From assembly GCF_035989305.1 (NCBI RefSeq), contig NZ_CP108514.1:2037501-2101500 (forward strand): 64,000 nt of DNA, written 5' to 3'. Below the pieces are notes generated by a model. That model did no database searches and was not told the DNA's origin. It saw only the letters and a list, made by a program, of their open reading frames with translations. The stretch's first letter is position 1. Each line of letters opens with the position of its first letter. The DNA is from Streptomyces sp. NBC_01233 (GTDB lineage Bacteria; Actinomycetota; Actinomycetes; Streptomycetales; Streptomycetaceae). Made by a program: the position numbers and the translations under genes. Shown here one piece after another: positions 17,245-27,093 of the stretch.

Positions 17245-17946
17245 TCAGTTCACCGGGACGATGAGGGAGCGCAGGAACGCCAGGTCCACGTCCTCCAGCG
17301 AGCGCACGACCGTACGCCCCGGAGCCGGTTCGATCACGCCCACCGAGGGGATCGCCACGACCCGGCAGCCGGCGGCCTCGGCGGCCGCCACCCCGGTGCT
17401 CGTGTCCTCGATGACCGCGCAGCGCGCGGGGTGGGCGCCCAGCGTCCGCGCCGCGAGCAGGTACGGGTCCGGGTGCGGCTTGGTACGGGCGACCTCGTCA
17501 CCGGCGACCGTCATCGTGAAGCGGTCCCGGCCGAGGGTGAGCAGGACCTGGTCGATGACCCGGCGGTGCGAGGCGGAGACGAGGGCGGTGGGCACGTTGT
17601 GCCGGGCCAGCTCGGCCAGCAGGCGCTCGGCGCCCGGCATCAGCGGCACCTGGTCGGCGATGCGGGCCTCGAAGCGCTCGTTGAGCAGGACGCTCAGCTC
17701 GACGAGGCCGATGGCCGCGCCGGTGGCCTCGATCAGGAAGGCCGCGCTGCGGCTCATCGGGCCGCCGACGACCACGTCGCGCCAGGCATCGTCGAGCCGG
17801 TGGCCGAGCTCCTGGAAGATCTCCGCCTCGATCTCCCACCAGAAGCCCTCGGTGTCGACCAGGGTGCCGTCCATGTCGAGCAGCACCGCCTGCAGGGCCG
17901 AGCCGTCGGCCGTACGGGCGACGGGTGCGGGAATGGTGCTCGTCAT
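17245..17946 (-). CDS. HAD-superfamily phosphatase (beta-phosphoglucomutase-like)
   Basis: 233 residues. HAD motif I LLDMDGTLVDTE near 21-32, motif II TALVSASH, motif III Lys in ARTKPHPDPYL, motif IV CAVIEDTSTGVAAAEAAG. The alpha-helical cap after motif I fits subfamily I (phosphoglycolate phosphatase/beta-PGM). Substrate unknown. It is downstream of metH on the same strand, across a structured 112-bp gap. GAGAGG precedes the ATG. Confidence 0.9.
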   Translation of the reverse strand: MTSTIPAPVARTADGSALQAVLLDMDGTLVDTEGFWWEIEAEIFQELGHRLDDAWRDVVVGGPMSRSAAFLIEATGAAIGLVELSVLLNERFEARIADQVPLMPGAERLLAELARHNVPTALVSASHRRVIDQVLLTLGRDRFTMTVAGDEVARTKPHPDPYLLAARTLGAHPARCAVIEDTSTGVAAAEAAGCRVVAIPSVGVIEPAPGRTVVRSLEDVDLAFLRSLIVPVN

Positions 17947-17972
17947 GCGCGGACCTCTCAGAAGGGACGAGA

Positions 17973-18026
17973 AGGCCGGTCACCTCTTCCCGCGGGGCAT
18001 ACCCCTGGGAACAAGGCGACCGGCCT
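17973..18026 (-). terminator. Nested hairpin between metH and the HAD gene
   Basis: Outer stem AGGCCGGTC (17973-17981) with GACCGGCCT (18018-18026). The 36-nt interior contains TTCCC/GGGAA and GGGG/CCCC inner pairs, giving a stacked long hairpin. It lies 33 bp past the metH stop. It most likely terminates or attenuates metH transcription. Confidence 0.6.
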
Positions 18027-18058
18027 GTATGGGACCGACAAGTGTACGTCGGTTGACC

Positions 18059-21000
18059 TCAGCGTGCGTTGAAATACTTGGCTTCGGGGTGATGAATCAC
18101 GATCGCGTCGGTGGACTGCTCGGGGTGGAGCTGGAACTCCTCCGACAGGTGGACGCCGATCCGCTCCGGCTGGAGGAGGTCGGCGATCTTCGCGCGGTCC
18201 TCCAGGTCGGGGCAGGCCCCGTAGCCGAGGGAGAACCGGGCGCCGCGGTACTTGAGGTCGAACATGTCCTCGACCTGGGCGGGGTCCTCGCCCCCGAAGC
18301 CGAGCTCGGCGCGGACGCGGGCGTGCCAGTACTCGGCCATGGCCTCGGCGAGCTGGACGGACAGGCCGTGCAGCTCCAGGTAATCGCGGTAGGAGTCGGA
18401 CTCGAAGAGCTTGGCCGTGGCCTCGCCGATCCTCGAACCGACGGTGACCACCTGGAGGCCGACCACGTCGGTCTCGCCGGACTCCTCCGGGCGGAAGAAG
18501 TCCGCCAGGCACAGCCGGCGGCCGCGGCGCTGGCGCGGGAAGGTGAAGCGGGTCCGCTCGTTGCCCGCCTCGTCCAGGATGATCAGGTCCTCGCCCTTGG
18601 ACACGCAGGGGAAGTACCCGTAGACGACCGCGGCCTCGAGGAGGTTCTCGGTGTGCAGCTTGTCCAGGAGGCCGCGCAGGCGCGGACGGCCCTCGCTCTC
18701 GACGAGTTCCTCGTACGTGGCACCGCCCGCGCGGGCCTGCTTGAGGCCCCACTGGCCCTTGAACAGGGCGCCCTCGTCCAGCCAGGACGCGTAGTCCTTG
18801 AGCGGGATGCCCTTGACGACGCGGGTGCCCCAGAACGGCGGGGTGGGGACCGGGTTGTCGACGGACACGTCGGAGCGGCCGCCCTGCTCCTCGGGCTCCT
18901 CCACCTGCAGGAGCGGGGTGTCCCTCTTGGCGACGCGGCGCTGCTTGAGCTCGGGGAGGGAGGCGCCGGGAACACCGCGCTTGACGGCGATCAGGGCGTC
19001 CATGAGGCGCAGGCCTTCGAAGGCGTCGCGGGCGTAGCGGACTTCGCCCTCGTAGATCTCGTGGAGGTCTTGTTCGACGTAGGCGCGGGTGAGGGCCGCA
19101 CCGCCGAGGATCACCGGGTAGTCGGCCGCCAGCTTGCGCTGGTTGAGCTCCTGAAGGTTCTCCTTCATGATCACGGTCGACTTCACCAGCAGCCCGGACA
19201 TGCCGATCACATCGGCCTTGTGCTCCTGCGCCGCCTCCAAGATCGCGGAGACGGGCTGCTTGATCCCGATGTTGACGACGTTGTAGCCGTTGTTGGTGAG
19301 GATGATGTCGACGAGGTTCTTGCCGATGTCGTGGACGTCGCCGCGGACCGTGGCCAGCACGATCGTGCCCTTGCCCTCGTCGTCGGTCTTCTCCATGTGC
19401 GGCTCGAGGTAGGCGACGGCCGTCTTCATGACCTCCGCGGACTGCAGCACGAACGGGAGCTGCATCTGGCCGGAGCCGAACAGCTCACCGACGACCTTCA
19501 TGCCCTCCAACAGCGTGTCGTTGACGATGTCGAGGGCGGGACGGGTCTGCAGGGCCTCGTCGAGGTCGGCCTCCAGGCCGTTCTTCTCACCGTCGATGAT
19601 CCGCCGCTGCAGTCGCTCGTCCAGCGGCAGGGCGAGGAGCTCCTCGGCGCGGCCGGCCTTCAGCGACTTGGTGTTGACGCCCTCGAAGAGGGCCATCAGC
19701 TTCTGCAGCGGGTCGTAGCCCTCGGCGCGCCGGTCGTAGATGAGGTCGAGGGCGGTGGTGACCTGCTCCTCGTCGAACCGGGCGATCGGCAGGATCTTGG
19801 AGGCGTGGACGATGGCGGAGTCCAGGCCGGCCTTGACGCACTCGTCGAGGAAGACGGAGTTCAGCAGGACGCGGGCGGCCGGGTTGAGGCCGAAGGAGAT
19901 GTTGGACAGGCCGAGGGTGGTCTGGACGTCCGGGTGGCGGCGCTTGAGCTCGCGGATCGACTCGATCGTGGCGATACCGTCCTTCCGGGACTCCTCCTGC
20001 CCGGTGCAGATCGTGAACGTCAGCGTGTCGATGAGGATGTCCGACTCCCGGATCCCCCAGTTCCCCGTCAGGTCCCCGATCAGCCGTTCGGCAATGGCGA
20101 CCTTGTGCTCGACGGTGCGGGCCTGGCCCTGTTCGTCGATGGTCAGCGCGATCAGCGCGGCGCCGTGCTCCTGCGCCAGTCGGGTGACCTTCGCGAAGCG
20201 GGACTCCGCACCGTCACCGTCCTCGTAGTTCACCGAGTTGATGACCGCACGCCCGCCGAGCTTCTCCAGGCCCGCCTGGAGGACGGGAACCTCGGTCGAG
20301 TCCAACACGATCGGCAGCGTGGAGGCCGTGGCGAAGCGGCCCGCAAGCTCCGCCATGTCCGCGACACCGTCGCGGCCCACATAGTCCACGCAGAGGTCGA
20401 GCATGTGCGCGCCCTCACGGATCTGGTCCCGTGCCATCTCCACGCAGTCGTCCCAGCGGGCCTCCAGCATCGCCTCACGGAACTTCTTCGACCCGTTCGC
20501 GTTGGTGCGCTCACCGATGGCCATGTACGAGGTGTCCTGGCGGAACGGAACCGTCTGGTAGAGCGAGGCGGCGCCGGGCTCGGGCTGAGGGGTGCGAGCG
20601 GTGATCGCGGTGCCGCGGACCCGCTCGACGACCTGCCGCAGATGCTCCGGCGTCGTCCCACAGCAACCACCCACCAGAGAAAGCCCGTACTCGCGGACGA
20701 AGGTCTCCTGTGCTTCGGCCAGCTCGGGGGCGCTGAGCGGGTAGTGCGCGCCGTCCTTGGTCAGGACGGGCAGGCCGGCGTTGGGCATGCAGGACAGCGG
20801 GATACGGGCGTTGCGCGCCAGATACCGCAGGTGCTCGCTCATCTCCGCGGGGCCGGTCGCACAGTTCAGACCGACCATGTCGATACCCAGCGGCTCCAGC
20901 GCCGTCAGGGCCGCACCGATCTCGGAGCCCAGCAGCATCGTGCCGGTGGTCTCGACGGTGACGGAGCAGATCAGCGGGACGGTGACCCCGAGGGCCTCCA

Positions 21001-21571
21001 TGGCGCGCCGGGCACCGATAATGGAGGACTTGGTCTGCAGGAGGTCCTGGGTGGTCTCGACGAGCAGCGCGTCGGCGCCGCCGGTGATCAGGCCCTCGGC
21101 GTTGATCTGGTAGGCGTCGCGGATCTTCGCGTAGGTGATGTGGCCCAGGGTGGGCAGCTTGGTGCCGGGGCCCATGGAGCCGAGAACCCAGCGCTGCTGC
21201 CCCGTCGACGCCGTGAACTCGTCGGCGACCTCGCGGGCGATGCGCGCGCCGGCCTCAGACAGCTCGAAATTGCGTTCGGCGATGTCGTACTCGGCGAGTG
21301 CCGCGTAGTTCGTGCCGAAGGTGTTGGTCTCGACGCAGTCCACACCCACCGAGAAGTACGCCTCGTGGACGGAGCGCACGATGTCGGGGCGGGTGATGTT
21401 GAGGACCTCGTTGCAGCCTTCGAGCTGCTGGAAGTCCTCCATGGTGGGGTCCTGCGCTTGGAGCATCGTTCCCATGGCTCCGTCGGCGACGACCACGCGG
21501 GTCGCGAGCGCCTCCCGGAGGGCATCGGCCCGGGTCTGGGTGTCAGCGGACGGGTTGGGCAACGAAGCCAT
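18059..21571 (-). CDS. metH: Cobalamin-dependent methionine synthase MetH
   Basis: 1170 residues from ATG 21571 (GGGAG upstream). All four modules are present. The homocysteine-binding barrel (1-330) has zinc cysteines in GLNCATG and VGGCCGTTPEH. The methyltetrahydrofolate barrel (about 350-620) carries IGERTNANGSKKFREAM. The B12 cap and B12-binding domain have GDVHDIGKN (axial His near 745) and GMSGLLVKSTV. The reactivation domain binding S-adenosylmethionine runs from about 930 to the end. It methylates homocysteine using methyl-THF. No cobalamin riboswitch was recognised in the 5' region. Confidence 0.97.
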   Translation of the reverse strand: MASLPNPSADTQTRADALREALATRVVVADGAMGTMLQAQDPTMEDFQQLEGCNEVLNITRPDIVRSVHEAYFSVGVDCVETNTFGTNYAALAEYDIAERNFELSEAGARIAREVADEFTASTGQQRWVLGSMGPGTKLPTLGHITYAKIRDAYQINAEGLITGGADALLVETTQDLLQTKSSIIGARRAMEALGVTVPLICSVTVETTGTMLLGSEIGAALTALEPLGIDMVGLNCATGPAEMSEHLRYLARNARIPLSCMPNAGLPVLTKDGAHYPLSAPELAEAQETFVREYGLSLVGGCCGTTPEHLRQVVERVRGTAITARTPQPEPGAASLYQTVPFRQDTSYMAIGERTNANGSKKFREAMLEARWDDCVEMARDQIREGAHMLDLCVDYVGRDGVADMAELAGRFATASTLPIVLDSTEVPVLQAGLEKLGGRAVINSVNYEDGDGAESRFAKVTRLAQEHGAALIALTIDEQGQARTVEHKVAIAERLIGDLTGNWGIRESDILIDTLTFTICTGQEESRKDGIATIESIRELKRRHPDVQTTLGLSNISFGLNPAARVLLNSVFLDECVKAGLDSAIVHASKILPIARFDEEQVTTALDLIYDRRAEGYDPLQKLMALFEGVNTKSLKAGRAEELLALPLDERLQRRIIDGEKNGLEADLDEALQTRPALDIVNDTLLEGMKVVGELFGSGQMQLPFVLQSAEVMKTAVAYLEPHMEKTDDEGKGTIVLATVRGDVHDIGKNLVDIILTNNGYNVVNIGIKQPVSAILEAAQEHKADVIGMSGLLVKSTVIMKENLQELNQRKLAADYPVILGGAALTRAYVEQDLHEIYEGEVRYARDAFEGLRLMDALIAVKRGVPGASLPELKQRRVAKRDTPLLQVEEPEEQGGRSDVSVDNPVPTPPFWGTRVVKGIPLKDYASWLDEGALFKGQWGLKQARAGGATYEELVESEGRPRLRGLLDKLHTENLLEAAVVYGYFPCVSKGEDLIILDEAGNERTRFTFPRQRRGRRLCLADFFRPEESGETDVVGLQVVTVGSRIGEATAKLFESDSYRDYLELHGLSVQLAEAMAEYWHARVRAELGFGGEDPAQVEDMFDLKYRGARFSLGYGACPDLEDRAKIADLLQPERIGVHLSEEFQLHPEQSTDAIVIHHPEAKYFNAR

Positions 21572-21848
21572 GGTTGTGCTCCCTGGGATGCGACGGCTGT
21601 CGGCTTTGCACCCCCTCTGTGTCAAGGGTGCACGCGGCCAGCGTAACCGCGAGGCACCGGACCCGGTGCGGGTGTCCCACGTGGCGGACTGCATTCTGTG
21701 TCGGGAGTTGCCAGGGGTGTCCCGGCGACGGTACGGCGCGGACTTCCCCCGACGATGCGCAAGGCCGACATCGACCGATACTGTTCAGCATTGTCGAACC
21801 GCATCAAGATGGTCAGTATGGACAGCAACGTCAGCAGGAGGCTGCGCG
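21572..21848. other. Divergent metH-gylR intergenic region
   Basis: 277 bp with start sites of metH (left) and gylR (right). It contains a 7-bp stem (21607-21613 with 21626-21632) on the metH side. On the gylR side is the 12-bp motif at 21788-21799. A plausible gylR promoter is TTGTCG (21791-21796), a 17-bp spacer and CAGTAT (21814-21819), so the motif would overlap the -35. Confidence 0.45.
21788..21799 (+). promoter_or_regulatory. Candidate GylR operator upstream of gylR
   Basis: GCATTGTCGAAC occurs here and again, identically, at 22795-22806 upstream of glpF. It is embedded in a GTTC-N9-GAAC dyad (21783-21799). Positioned over the gylR -35, it would suit autorepression by an IclR-family protein. 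Confidence 0.55.
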
Positions 21849-22616
21849 ATGGCACGGAACATCCAGTCGCTCGAACGAGCCGCTGCGATGCTGCGACTCC
21901 TGGCCGGCGGCGAACGCCGGCTGGGGCTCTCCGACGTGGCCTCCTCCCTGGGTCTGGCCAAGGGCACGGCGCACGGCATCCTGCGCACCCTGCAGGCCGA
22001 GGGTTTCGTGGAGCAGGACCCCGCCTCCGGCCGCTACCAGCTGGGCGCGGAGCTGCTGCGCCTGGGCAACAGCTACCTCGACGTGCACGAGCTGCGCGCC
22101 CGCGCCCTGGTGTGGACGGACGACCTGGCCCGGGCGAGCGGTGAGAGCACGTACGTGGGCGTGCTGCACAAGAGCGGGGTGCTGATCATGCACCACGTGT
22201 TCCGGCCCGACGACAGCCGTCAGGTGCTGGAGGTCGGGGCCATGCAGCCGCTGCACTCGACCGCACTGGGCAAGGTCCTGTCCGCGTACGACCCGGTCGC
22301 GCACACCCAGGCGCTGGAGGTGGAGCGCGAGGCGTTCACCCCCCGTACGGTCACGGACGGCGCCGGCTTCGAGGAGATCCTCGACCTGACCCGCGCGCGG
22401 GGCTGGGCCGCCGACGTCGAGGAGACCTGGGAGGGCGTCGCCTCGGTGGCGGCGCCGATCCACGACCGGCGCCGGATGCCGGTCGGCGCGGTGGCGGTGG
22501 CGGGTGCCGTGGAACGGGTCTGCGGGGAGTCCGGGGAGCCCCGTGCGGCCCTCGTGGCGTCCGTACGGGACTGTGCGCGCGCGGTTTCACGCGATCTCGG
22601 CGCGGGCCGGTTCTGA
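21849..22616 (+). CDS. gylR: IclR-family regulator of the glycerol operon (GylR)
   Basis: 255 residues from ATG 21849, AGGAGG 8 bp upstream. The N-terminal winged HTH (about 1-65, IQSLERAAAMLRLLAGGERRLGLSDVASSLGLAKGTAHGILRTL) precedes the IclR effector domain (about 80-250; GAMQPLHSTALGKVLSAY is typical). Placement directly before glpF-glpK-glpD matches the Streptomyces gyl operon, where GylR represses glycerol genes and is relieved by glycerol-3-phosphate. It probably autoregulates through the motif at 21788. Confidence 0.92.
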   Translation: MARNIQSLERAAAMLRLLAGGERRLGLSDVASSLGLAKGTAHGILRTLQAEGFVEQDPASGRYQLGAELLRLGNSYLDVHELRARALVWTDDLARASGESTYVGVLHKSGVLIMHHVFRPDDSRQVLEVGAMQPLHSTALGKVLSAYDPVAHTQALEVEREAFTPRTVTDGAGFEEILDLTRARGWAADVEETWEGVASVAAPIHDRRRMPVGAVAVAGAVERVCGESGEPRAALVASVRDCARAVSRDLGAGRF

Positions 22617-22930
22617 CCCCCCTCTAACACTTCTGAGCCGCCATCTGGCTGCTTTCTGCCCATTTTTCGCCACATTCTGACCACACAATGGCTGGATTTG
22701 GGCGATCGTACCTAGTGGTAACGATCCGGCACCTTGGCCTGGCGAGCCCTTGACGCATTCTTCACTTGGGCGGAAAACTGCCGTTCACCGGTCGGCATTG
22801 TCGAACACCTGACGGCAATACGCGCTAGGATGCGACAAGGCCAAGGACCGGTGCAGCACTCACCGAGTGCGCGGAACCACCGGAGGGACCCGGTGTCCGC
22901 CCACCCCTGGACGTACGTAAGGAGTCGCGG
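22617..22930 (+). promoter_or_regulatory. gylR-glpF control region
   Basis: 314 bp without a gene. It contains TTGACG (22750-22755), the shared motif at 22795-22806 and TAGGAT (22826-22831) as a plausible -10. It is the natural site for a second gyl promoter and GylR binding. Only sequence patterns support this. Confidence 0.5.
22795..22806 (+). promoter_or_regulatory. Candidate GylR operator upstream of glpF
   Basis: Exact second copy of GCATTGTCGAAC, 125 bp before the glpF GTG and 19 bp upstream of TAGGAT. A GTTC at 22783-22786 gives a wider GTTC...GAAC dyad. Confidence 0.55.
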
Positions 22931-23713
22931 GTGTCCAGCTCCGACATCTTCATCGGCGAGACCATCGGTACCGCCCTGCTCACTCTGCTCGGCGGTGGCG
23001 TCTGCGCCGCTCTGACACTCAAGAGCTCCAAGGCCCGGAACGCGGGCTGGCTCGCGATCACCTTCGGCTGGGGTTTCGCCGTACTGATCGCCGCCTACGT
23101 GGCCGCCCCGCTCTCCGGCGCGCACCTCAACCCGGCGGTCACCGTCGGCCTCGCCGTCAAGACCGGCGAGTGGAGCGACGTGCCGGTCTACTTCGCAGGC
23201 GAGCTGCTGGGCGCGATGCTCGGCGCGGTCCTGATGTGGATCACCTACTACGGCCAGTTCCGGGTGCACCTGGCGGACCCGGAGAACATCCGTGACGCCA
23301 AGCTCGGCCCGGAGGACCCGCACCCGCACGACCAGGCGGGCCCCGTGCTCGGGATCTTCTCCACCGGCCCCGAGATCCGCAACGTCGTCCAGAACCTCGC
23401 CACCGAGATCATCGGTACGTTCGTCCTCGTCCTGGCGATCCTCACCCAGGGCCTGCAGGGCGACGGCAAGGGCCTCGGTGTCATCGGCGTCCTCATCACC
23501 TCCTTCGTCGTCGTCGGCATCGGCCTCTCGCTCGGCGGTCCGACCGGCTACGCCATCAACCCGGTCCGCGACCTCGGTCCGCGCATCGTGCACGCCCTGC
23601 TCCCGCTGCCCAACAAGGGCGGCTCGGACTGGGGGTACTCCTGGATCCCGGTCGTCGGCCCGCTCGTCGGTGCCGTCATCGCCGGCGGTCTGTACAACAT
23701 CGCGTTCGCCTGA
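22931..23713 (+). CDS. glpF: Glycerol uptake facilitator GlpF (MIP/aquaglyceroporin)
   Basis: 260 residues from GTG, GGAG upstream. Six membrane helices and two half-helix loops: HLNPAVT (NPA 67-69) and [11 protein letters not shown] (about 208-217). The second motif is NPV rather than NPA, but the Arg of the selectivity filter and the glycerol-type Asp (RD) are kept. It admits glycerol by facilitated diffusion. First structural gene of the glycerol operon, 77 bp before glpK. Confidence 0.94.
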   Translation: MSSSDIFIGETIGTALLTLLGGGVCAALTLKSSKARNAGWLAITFGWGFAVLIAAYVAAPLSGAHLNPAVTVGLAVKTGEWSDVPVYFAGELLGAMLGAVLMWITYYGQFRVHLADPENIRDAKLGPEDPHPHDQAGPVLGIFSTGPEIRNVVQNLATEIIGTFVLVLAILTQGLQGDGKGLGVIGVLITSFVVVGIGLSLGGPTGYAINPVRDLGPRIVHALLPLPNKGGSDWGYSWIPVVGPLVGAVIAGGLYNIAFA

Positions 23714-23790
23714 TCAGTTTCGGCCCGCGTTCGTAAGATCCGCACCGCATCCTGATTCCGCCTACTCACAGACCTGCCAGGAGCAGCCAC

Positions 23791-25317
23791 ATGACCAGCA
23801 GCACCGGCCCCTTCATCGCCGCGATCGACCAGGGCACGACCTCCTCCCGCTGCATCGTCTTCGACCGTGACGGCCGCATCGTCGCCGTCGACCAGAAGGA
23901 GCACGAGCAGATCTTCCCGAAGCCGGGCTGGGTCGAGCACGACGCCTCCGAGATCTGGACCAACGTCCAGGAGGTCGTCGCCGGCGCCATCGCCAAGGCC
24001 GAGATCACCGCCGCCGACGTCAAGGCCGTCGGCATCACCAACCAGCGCGAGACCACCCTCCTGTGGGACCGCCACACCGGCGAGCCCGTGCACAACGCGC
24101 TGGTCTGGCAGGACACCCGCACCGACGCCCTGTGCAAGGAGCTCGGCCGCAACGTCGGCCAGGACCGCTTCCGCCGCGAGACCGGCCTGCCGCTGGCGAG
24201 CTACTTCGCCGGCCCGAAGGTCCGCTGGCTGCTCGACAACGTCGAGGGCCTGCGCGAGCGCGCCGAGGCCGGCGACATCCTCTTCGGCACCATGGACTCG
24301 TGGGTCATCTGGAACCTCACGGGTGGCGCCCAGGGCGGCGTGCACGTCACGGACGTCACCAACGCCTCGCGCACCATGCTGATGAACCTGCACACGCTGG
24401 CCTGGGACGAGAAGATCGCGGAGTCGATGGGCGTCCCGCTCAACGTCCTCCCCGAGATCAAGTCCTCCGCCGAGGTCTACGGTCACGTCAAGGACGGCGT
24501 CCTCGCCGGTGTCCCGGTCGCCTCGGCGCTCGGTGACCAGCAGGCCGCCCTCTTCGGCCAGACCTGTTTCGCCGAGGGCGAGGCGAAGTCCACGTACGGC
24601 ACCGGAACGTTCATGCTGATGAACACCGGCGACAAGATCATCAACTCCTACAGCGGCCTGCTGACCACGGTCGGCTACCAGATCGGCGACCAGAAGCCGG
24701 TCTACGCGCTGGAGGGCTCCATCGCCGTCACCGGCTCGCTCGTCCAGTGGATGCGCGACCAGATGGGCCTGATCAAGTCCGCGGCCGAGATCGAGACGCT
24801 CGCCTCCTCGGTCGAGGACAACGGCGGCGCCTACTTCGTGCCGGCCTTCTCCGGTCTGTTCGCCCCGTACTGGCGCTCCGACGCCCGCGGTGTGATCGCC
24901 GGCCTCACCCGGTACGTCACCAAGGCGCACATCGCCCGTGCCGTCCTGGAGGCCACCGCCTGGCAGACCCGCGAGATCACCGACGCCATGACCAAGGACT
25001 CGGGCGTCGAGCTCGCGGCCCTCAAGGTCGACGGCGGCATGACCTCCAACAACCTGCTGATGCAGACGCTCTCGGACTTCCTGGACGCCCCTGTGGTGCG
25101 CCCGATGGTCGCCGAGACCACCTGCCTCGGCGCCGCCTACGCCGCCGGCCTGGCCGTCGGCTTCTGGCCCGACACCGACGCCCTGCGCGCCAACTGGCGC
25201 CGCGCGGCGGAGTGGACCCCGCGGATGCCCGCCGAGCAGCGGGACCGCGAGTACAAGAGCTGGCTCAAGGCCGTGGAGCGGTCCATGGGCTGGGTCGACG
25301 ACGAAGACGCCAGCTGA
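23791..25317 (+). CDS. glpK: Glycerol kinase GlpK
   Basis: 508 residues; CAGGAG 8 bp upstream of ATG. FGGY-family landmarks: [18 protein letters not shown] (phosphate 1), [36 protein letters not shown], and [17 protein letters not shown] (adenosine site). It phosphorylates glycerol to sn-glycerol-3-phosphate, trapping it in the cell and making the GylR inducer. Full length for the family. Lies between glpF and glpD. Confidence 0.97.
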   Translation: MTSSTGPFIAAIDQGTTSSRCIVFDRDGRIVAVDQKEHEQIFPKPGWVEHDASEIWTNVQEVVAGAIAKAEITAADVKAVGITNQRETTLLWDRHTGEPVHNALVWQDTRTDALCKELGRNVGQDRFRRETGLPLASYFAGPKVRWLLDNVEGLRERAEAGDILFGTMDSWVIWNLTGGAQGGVHVTDVTNASRTMLMNLHTLAWDEKIAESMGVPLNVLPEIKSSAEVYGHVKDGVLAGVPVASALGDQQAALFGQTCFAEGEAKSTYGTGTFMLMNTGDKIINSYSGLLTTVGYQIGDQKPVYALEGSIAVTGSLVQWMRDQMGLIKSAAEIETLASSVEDNGGAYFVPAFSGLFAPYWRSDARGVIAGLTRYVTKAHIARAVLEATAWQTREITDAMTKDSGVELAALKVDGGMTSNNLLMQTLSDFLDAPVVRPMVAETTCLGAAYAAGLAVGFWPDTDALRANWRRAAEWTPRMPAEQRDREYKSWLKAVERSMGWVDDEDAS

Positions 25318-25358
25318 CCGCACTCAGCTGAGTCAATCGACGAGGAGCTAAGAGAGAT

Positions 25359-26966
25359 ATGAGCATCCCGCAGAGCGTGACCGCACTGGGCACGCACCCG
25401 ACCGCCGGCTCGAACCCGAGCCGCGCCGAAACCCGTGAGCAGCTGGCGAAGGCCACGTACGACCTGCTCGTCATCGGCGGTGGAATCCTGGGCACCTCCG
25501 TGGCCTGGCACGCCGCGCAGTCGGGTCTGCGGGTCGCCATGGTGGACGCCGGCGACTTCGCCGGCGCCACCTCCTCGGCCTCCTCCAAGCTGGTCCACGG
25601 GGGCTTGCGCTACCTGCAGACCGGCGCGGTCAAGCTGGTCGCGGAGAACCACCACGAGCGGCGGGTGCTGGCCAAGGACGTGGCCCCGCACCTGGTCAAC
25701 CCGCTCACCTTCTACCTGCCGGTCTACAAGGGCGGACCGGTCGGTGCGGCCAAGCTGGGCGCGGGCGTCTTCGCCTACTCCGCCCTCTCGGCCTTCGGCG
25801 ACGGCATGGGCAAGGTCATATCGCCGGCCCGTGCCGCCGCCGACAACCCGGGTCTGAAGACGGACAACCTCAAGGCCGTCGCGGTCTACTACGACCACCA
25901 GATGAACGACTCCCGCGTCGCCGTCATGACCGTCCGCGCGGCCGTCGAGTCGGGCGCGGTCGTCCTCAACCACGCCGAGGTCACCGGCCTGCGCAAGACG
26001 CGGGGCCGGGTCACCGGTGCCGAGCTCAGGGACCGTCTCGACGGCACCGAGTTCGGGGTCGACGCACGCGTCGTGCTCAACGCCACCGGCCCGTGGGTGG
26101 ACCACCTGCGGCGCATGGAGGACAAGCACTCGATGCCGTCGATCCGCCTTTCCAAGGGCGCGCACATCGTCATGAAGCGCAAGTCGCCGTGGAAGGCCGC
26201 CATGGCCACCCCGATCGACAAGTACCGCATCACCTTCGCCCTCCCGTGGGAGGACCAGCTGCTGCTCGGCACCACCGACGAGGTGTACGAGGGCGACCCG
26301 GCGGACGTGCGCGCCACCGAGTCCGACATCGCGCAGATCCTGGACGAGGCGGCCTTCTCGGTGAAGGACGCGGACCTCGACCGGTCGCTGATGACGTACG
26401 CCTTCGCGGGCCTGCGGGTGCTGCCCGGCGGCCCCGGCGGTGTGGAGAAGGCCAAGCGCGAGACGGTCGTCTCCGAGGGCGCCGGCGGCATGCTGTCGGT
26501 GGCCGGCGGCAAGTGGACGACGTACCGCCACATCGGCCGCGTGGTCATGGACAAGCTGTCGAAGCTCCCGGGCAGCCCGCTGACCGAGGACATGGAGCCG
26601 GTGAAGTCCCTCGTGCGCCGGATCGCGCTGCCGGGCGTCGCCAACCCGAACGCGGTCGCGCACCGGCTGCTGGTGGACCGTGAGCCGGGCACCCGGATGG
26701 ACCCGCTCACCGCCCGCCACCTCGCCTCGCACTACGGCTCGCTGGCCTTCGACATCGCGCGCCTCGCGAACGAGGACCCGGCGCTGGCCGAGCGCATCCA
26801 CCCGGACGGTCCGGAGATCTGGGCGCAGGTCGCCTACGCCCGTGACAACGAGTGGGCCGAGACGGTCGACGACGTGCTGCGCCGCCGTACGACGGTGACG
26901 GTCCGCGGCCTGGACGACGAGGCCGTACGGGCCGGCGTCGAGGAGATGCTGGGCCACAAGGCATAG
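25359..26966 (+). CDS. glpD: FAD-dependent glycerol-3-phosphate dehydrogenase GlpD
   Basis: 535 residues; GAGGAG upstream. An N-terminal FAD Rossmann motif VIGGGILGTS (38-47) and the GlpD signatures SSASSKLVHGGLRYLQTG and SVAGGKWTTYRHIG are present. It oxidises glycerol-3-phosphate to dihydroxyacetone phosphate at the membrane, passing electrons to quinone. The C-terminal helical cap is intact. Last gene before a strong terminator, so the operon is gylR-glpF-glpK-glpD. Confidence 0.96.
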   Translation: MSIPQSVTALGTHPTAGSNPSRAETREQLAKATYDLLVIGGGILGTSVAWHAAQSGLRVAMVDAGDFAGATSSASSKLVHGGLRYLQTGAVKLVAENHHERRVLAKDVAPHLVNPLTFYLPVYKGGPVGAAKLGAGVFAYSALSAFGDGMGKVISPARAAADNPGLKTDNLKAVAVYYDHQMNDSRVAVMTVRAAVESGAVVLNHAEVTGLRKTRGRVTGAELRDRLDGTEFGVDARVVLNATGPWVDHLRRMEDKHSMPSIRLSKGAHIVMKRKSPWKAAMATPIDKYRITFALPWEDQLLLGTTDEVYEGDPADVRATESDIAQILDEAAFSVKDADLDRSLMTYAFAGLRVLPGGPGGVEKAKRETVVSEGAGGMLSVAGGKWTTYRHIGRVVMDKLSKLPGSPLTEDMEPVKSLVRRIALPGVANPNAVAHRLLVDREPGTRMDPLTARHLASHYGSLAFDIARLANEDPALAERIHPDGPEIWAQVAYARDNEWAETVDDVLRRRTTVTVRGLDDEAVRAGVEEMLGHKA

Positions 26967-26984
26967 CTCTCACGCAGGTGGGGA

Positions 26985-27016
26985 AGAGGGGCGGTTCCGA
27001 GGGGAACCGCCCCTCT
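26985..27016 (+). terminator. Hairpin terminator of the glycerol operon
   Basis: Perfect 14-bp arms (26985-26998 and 27003-27016) with loop GAGG, 18 bp after the glpD stop. Confidence 0.88.
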
Positions 27017-27093
27017 GTCGTGGGCTGTGGCCGGTGCCTCATCAAGGCTTAGGCTGACCCACGTACGCAAGGGAACTTCGGAAGGAGACCTGG

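Noticed and set aside
17009..21646. 1545-codon plus-strand open frame across metH
   Set aside because: Antisense shadow of metH; no domain in its translation and GC-driven codon pattern.
21572..21760. Cobalamin or SAM riboswitch before metH
   Set aside because: Searched by eye for a B12 box and SAM-aptamer motifs; only a simple 7-bp stem was seen.
22712..26957. Minus-strand frames opposite glpF, glpK and glpD
   Set aside because: Shadows of well-recognised glycerol genes.
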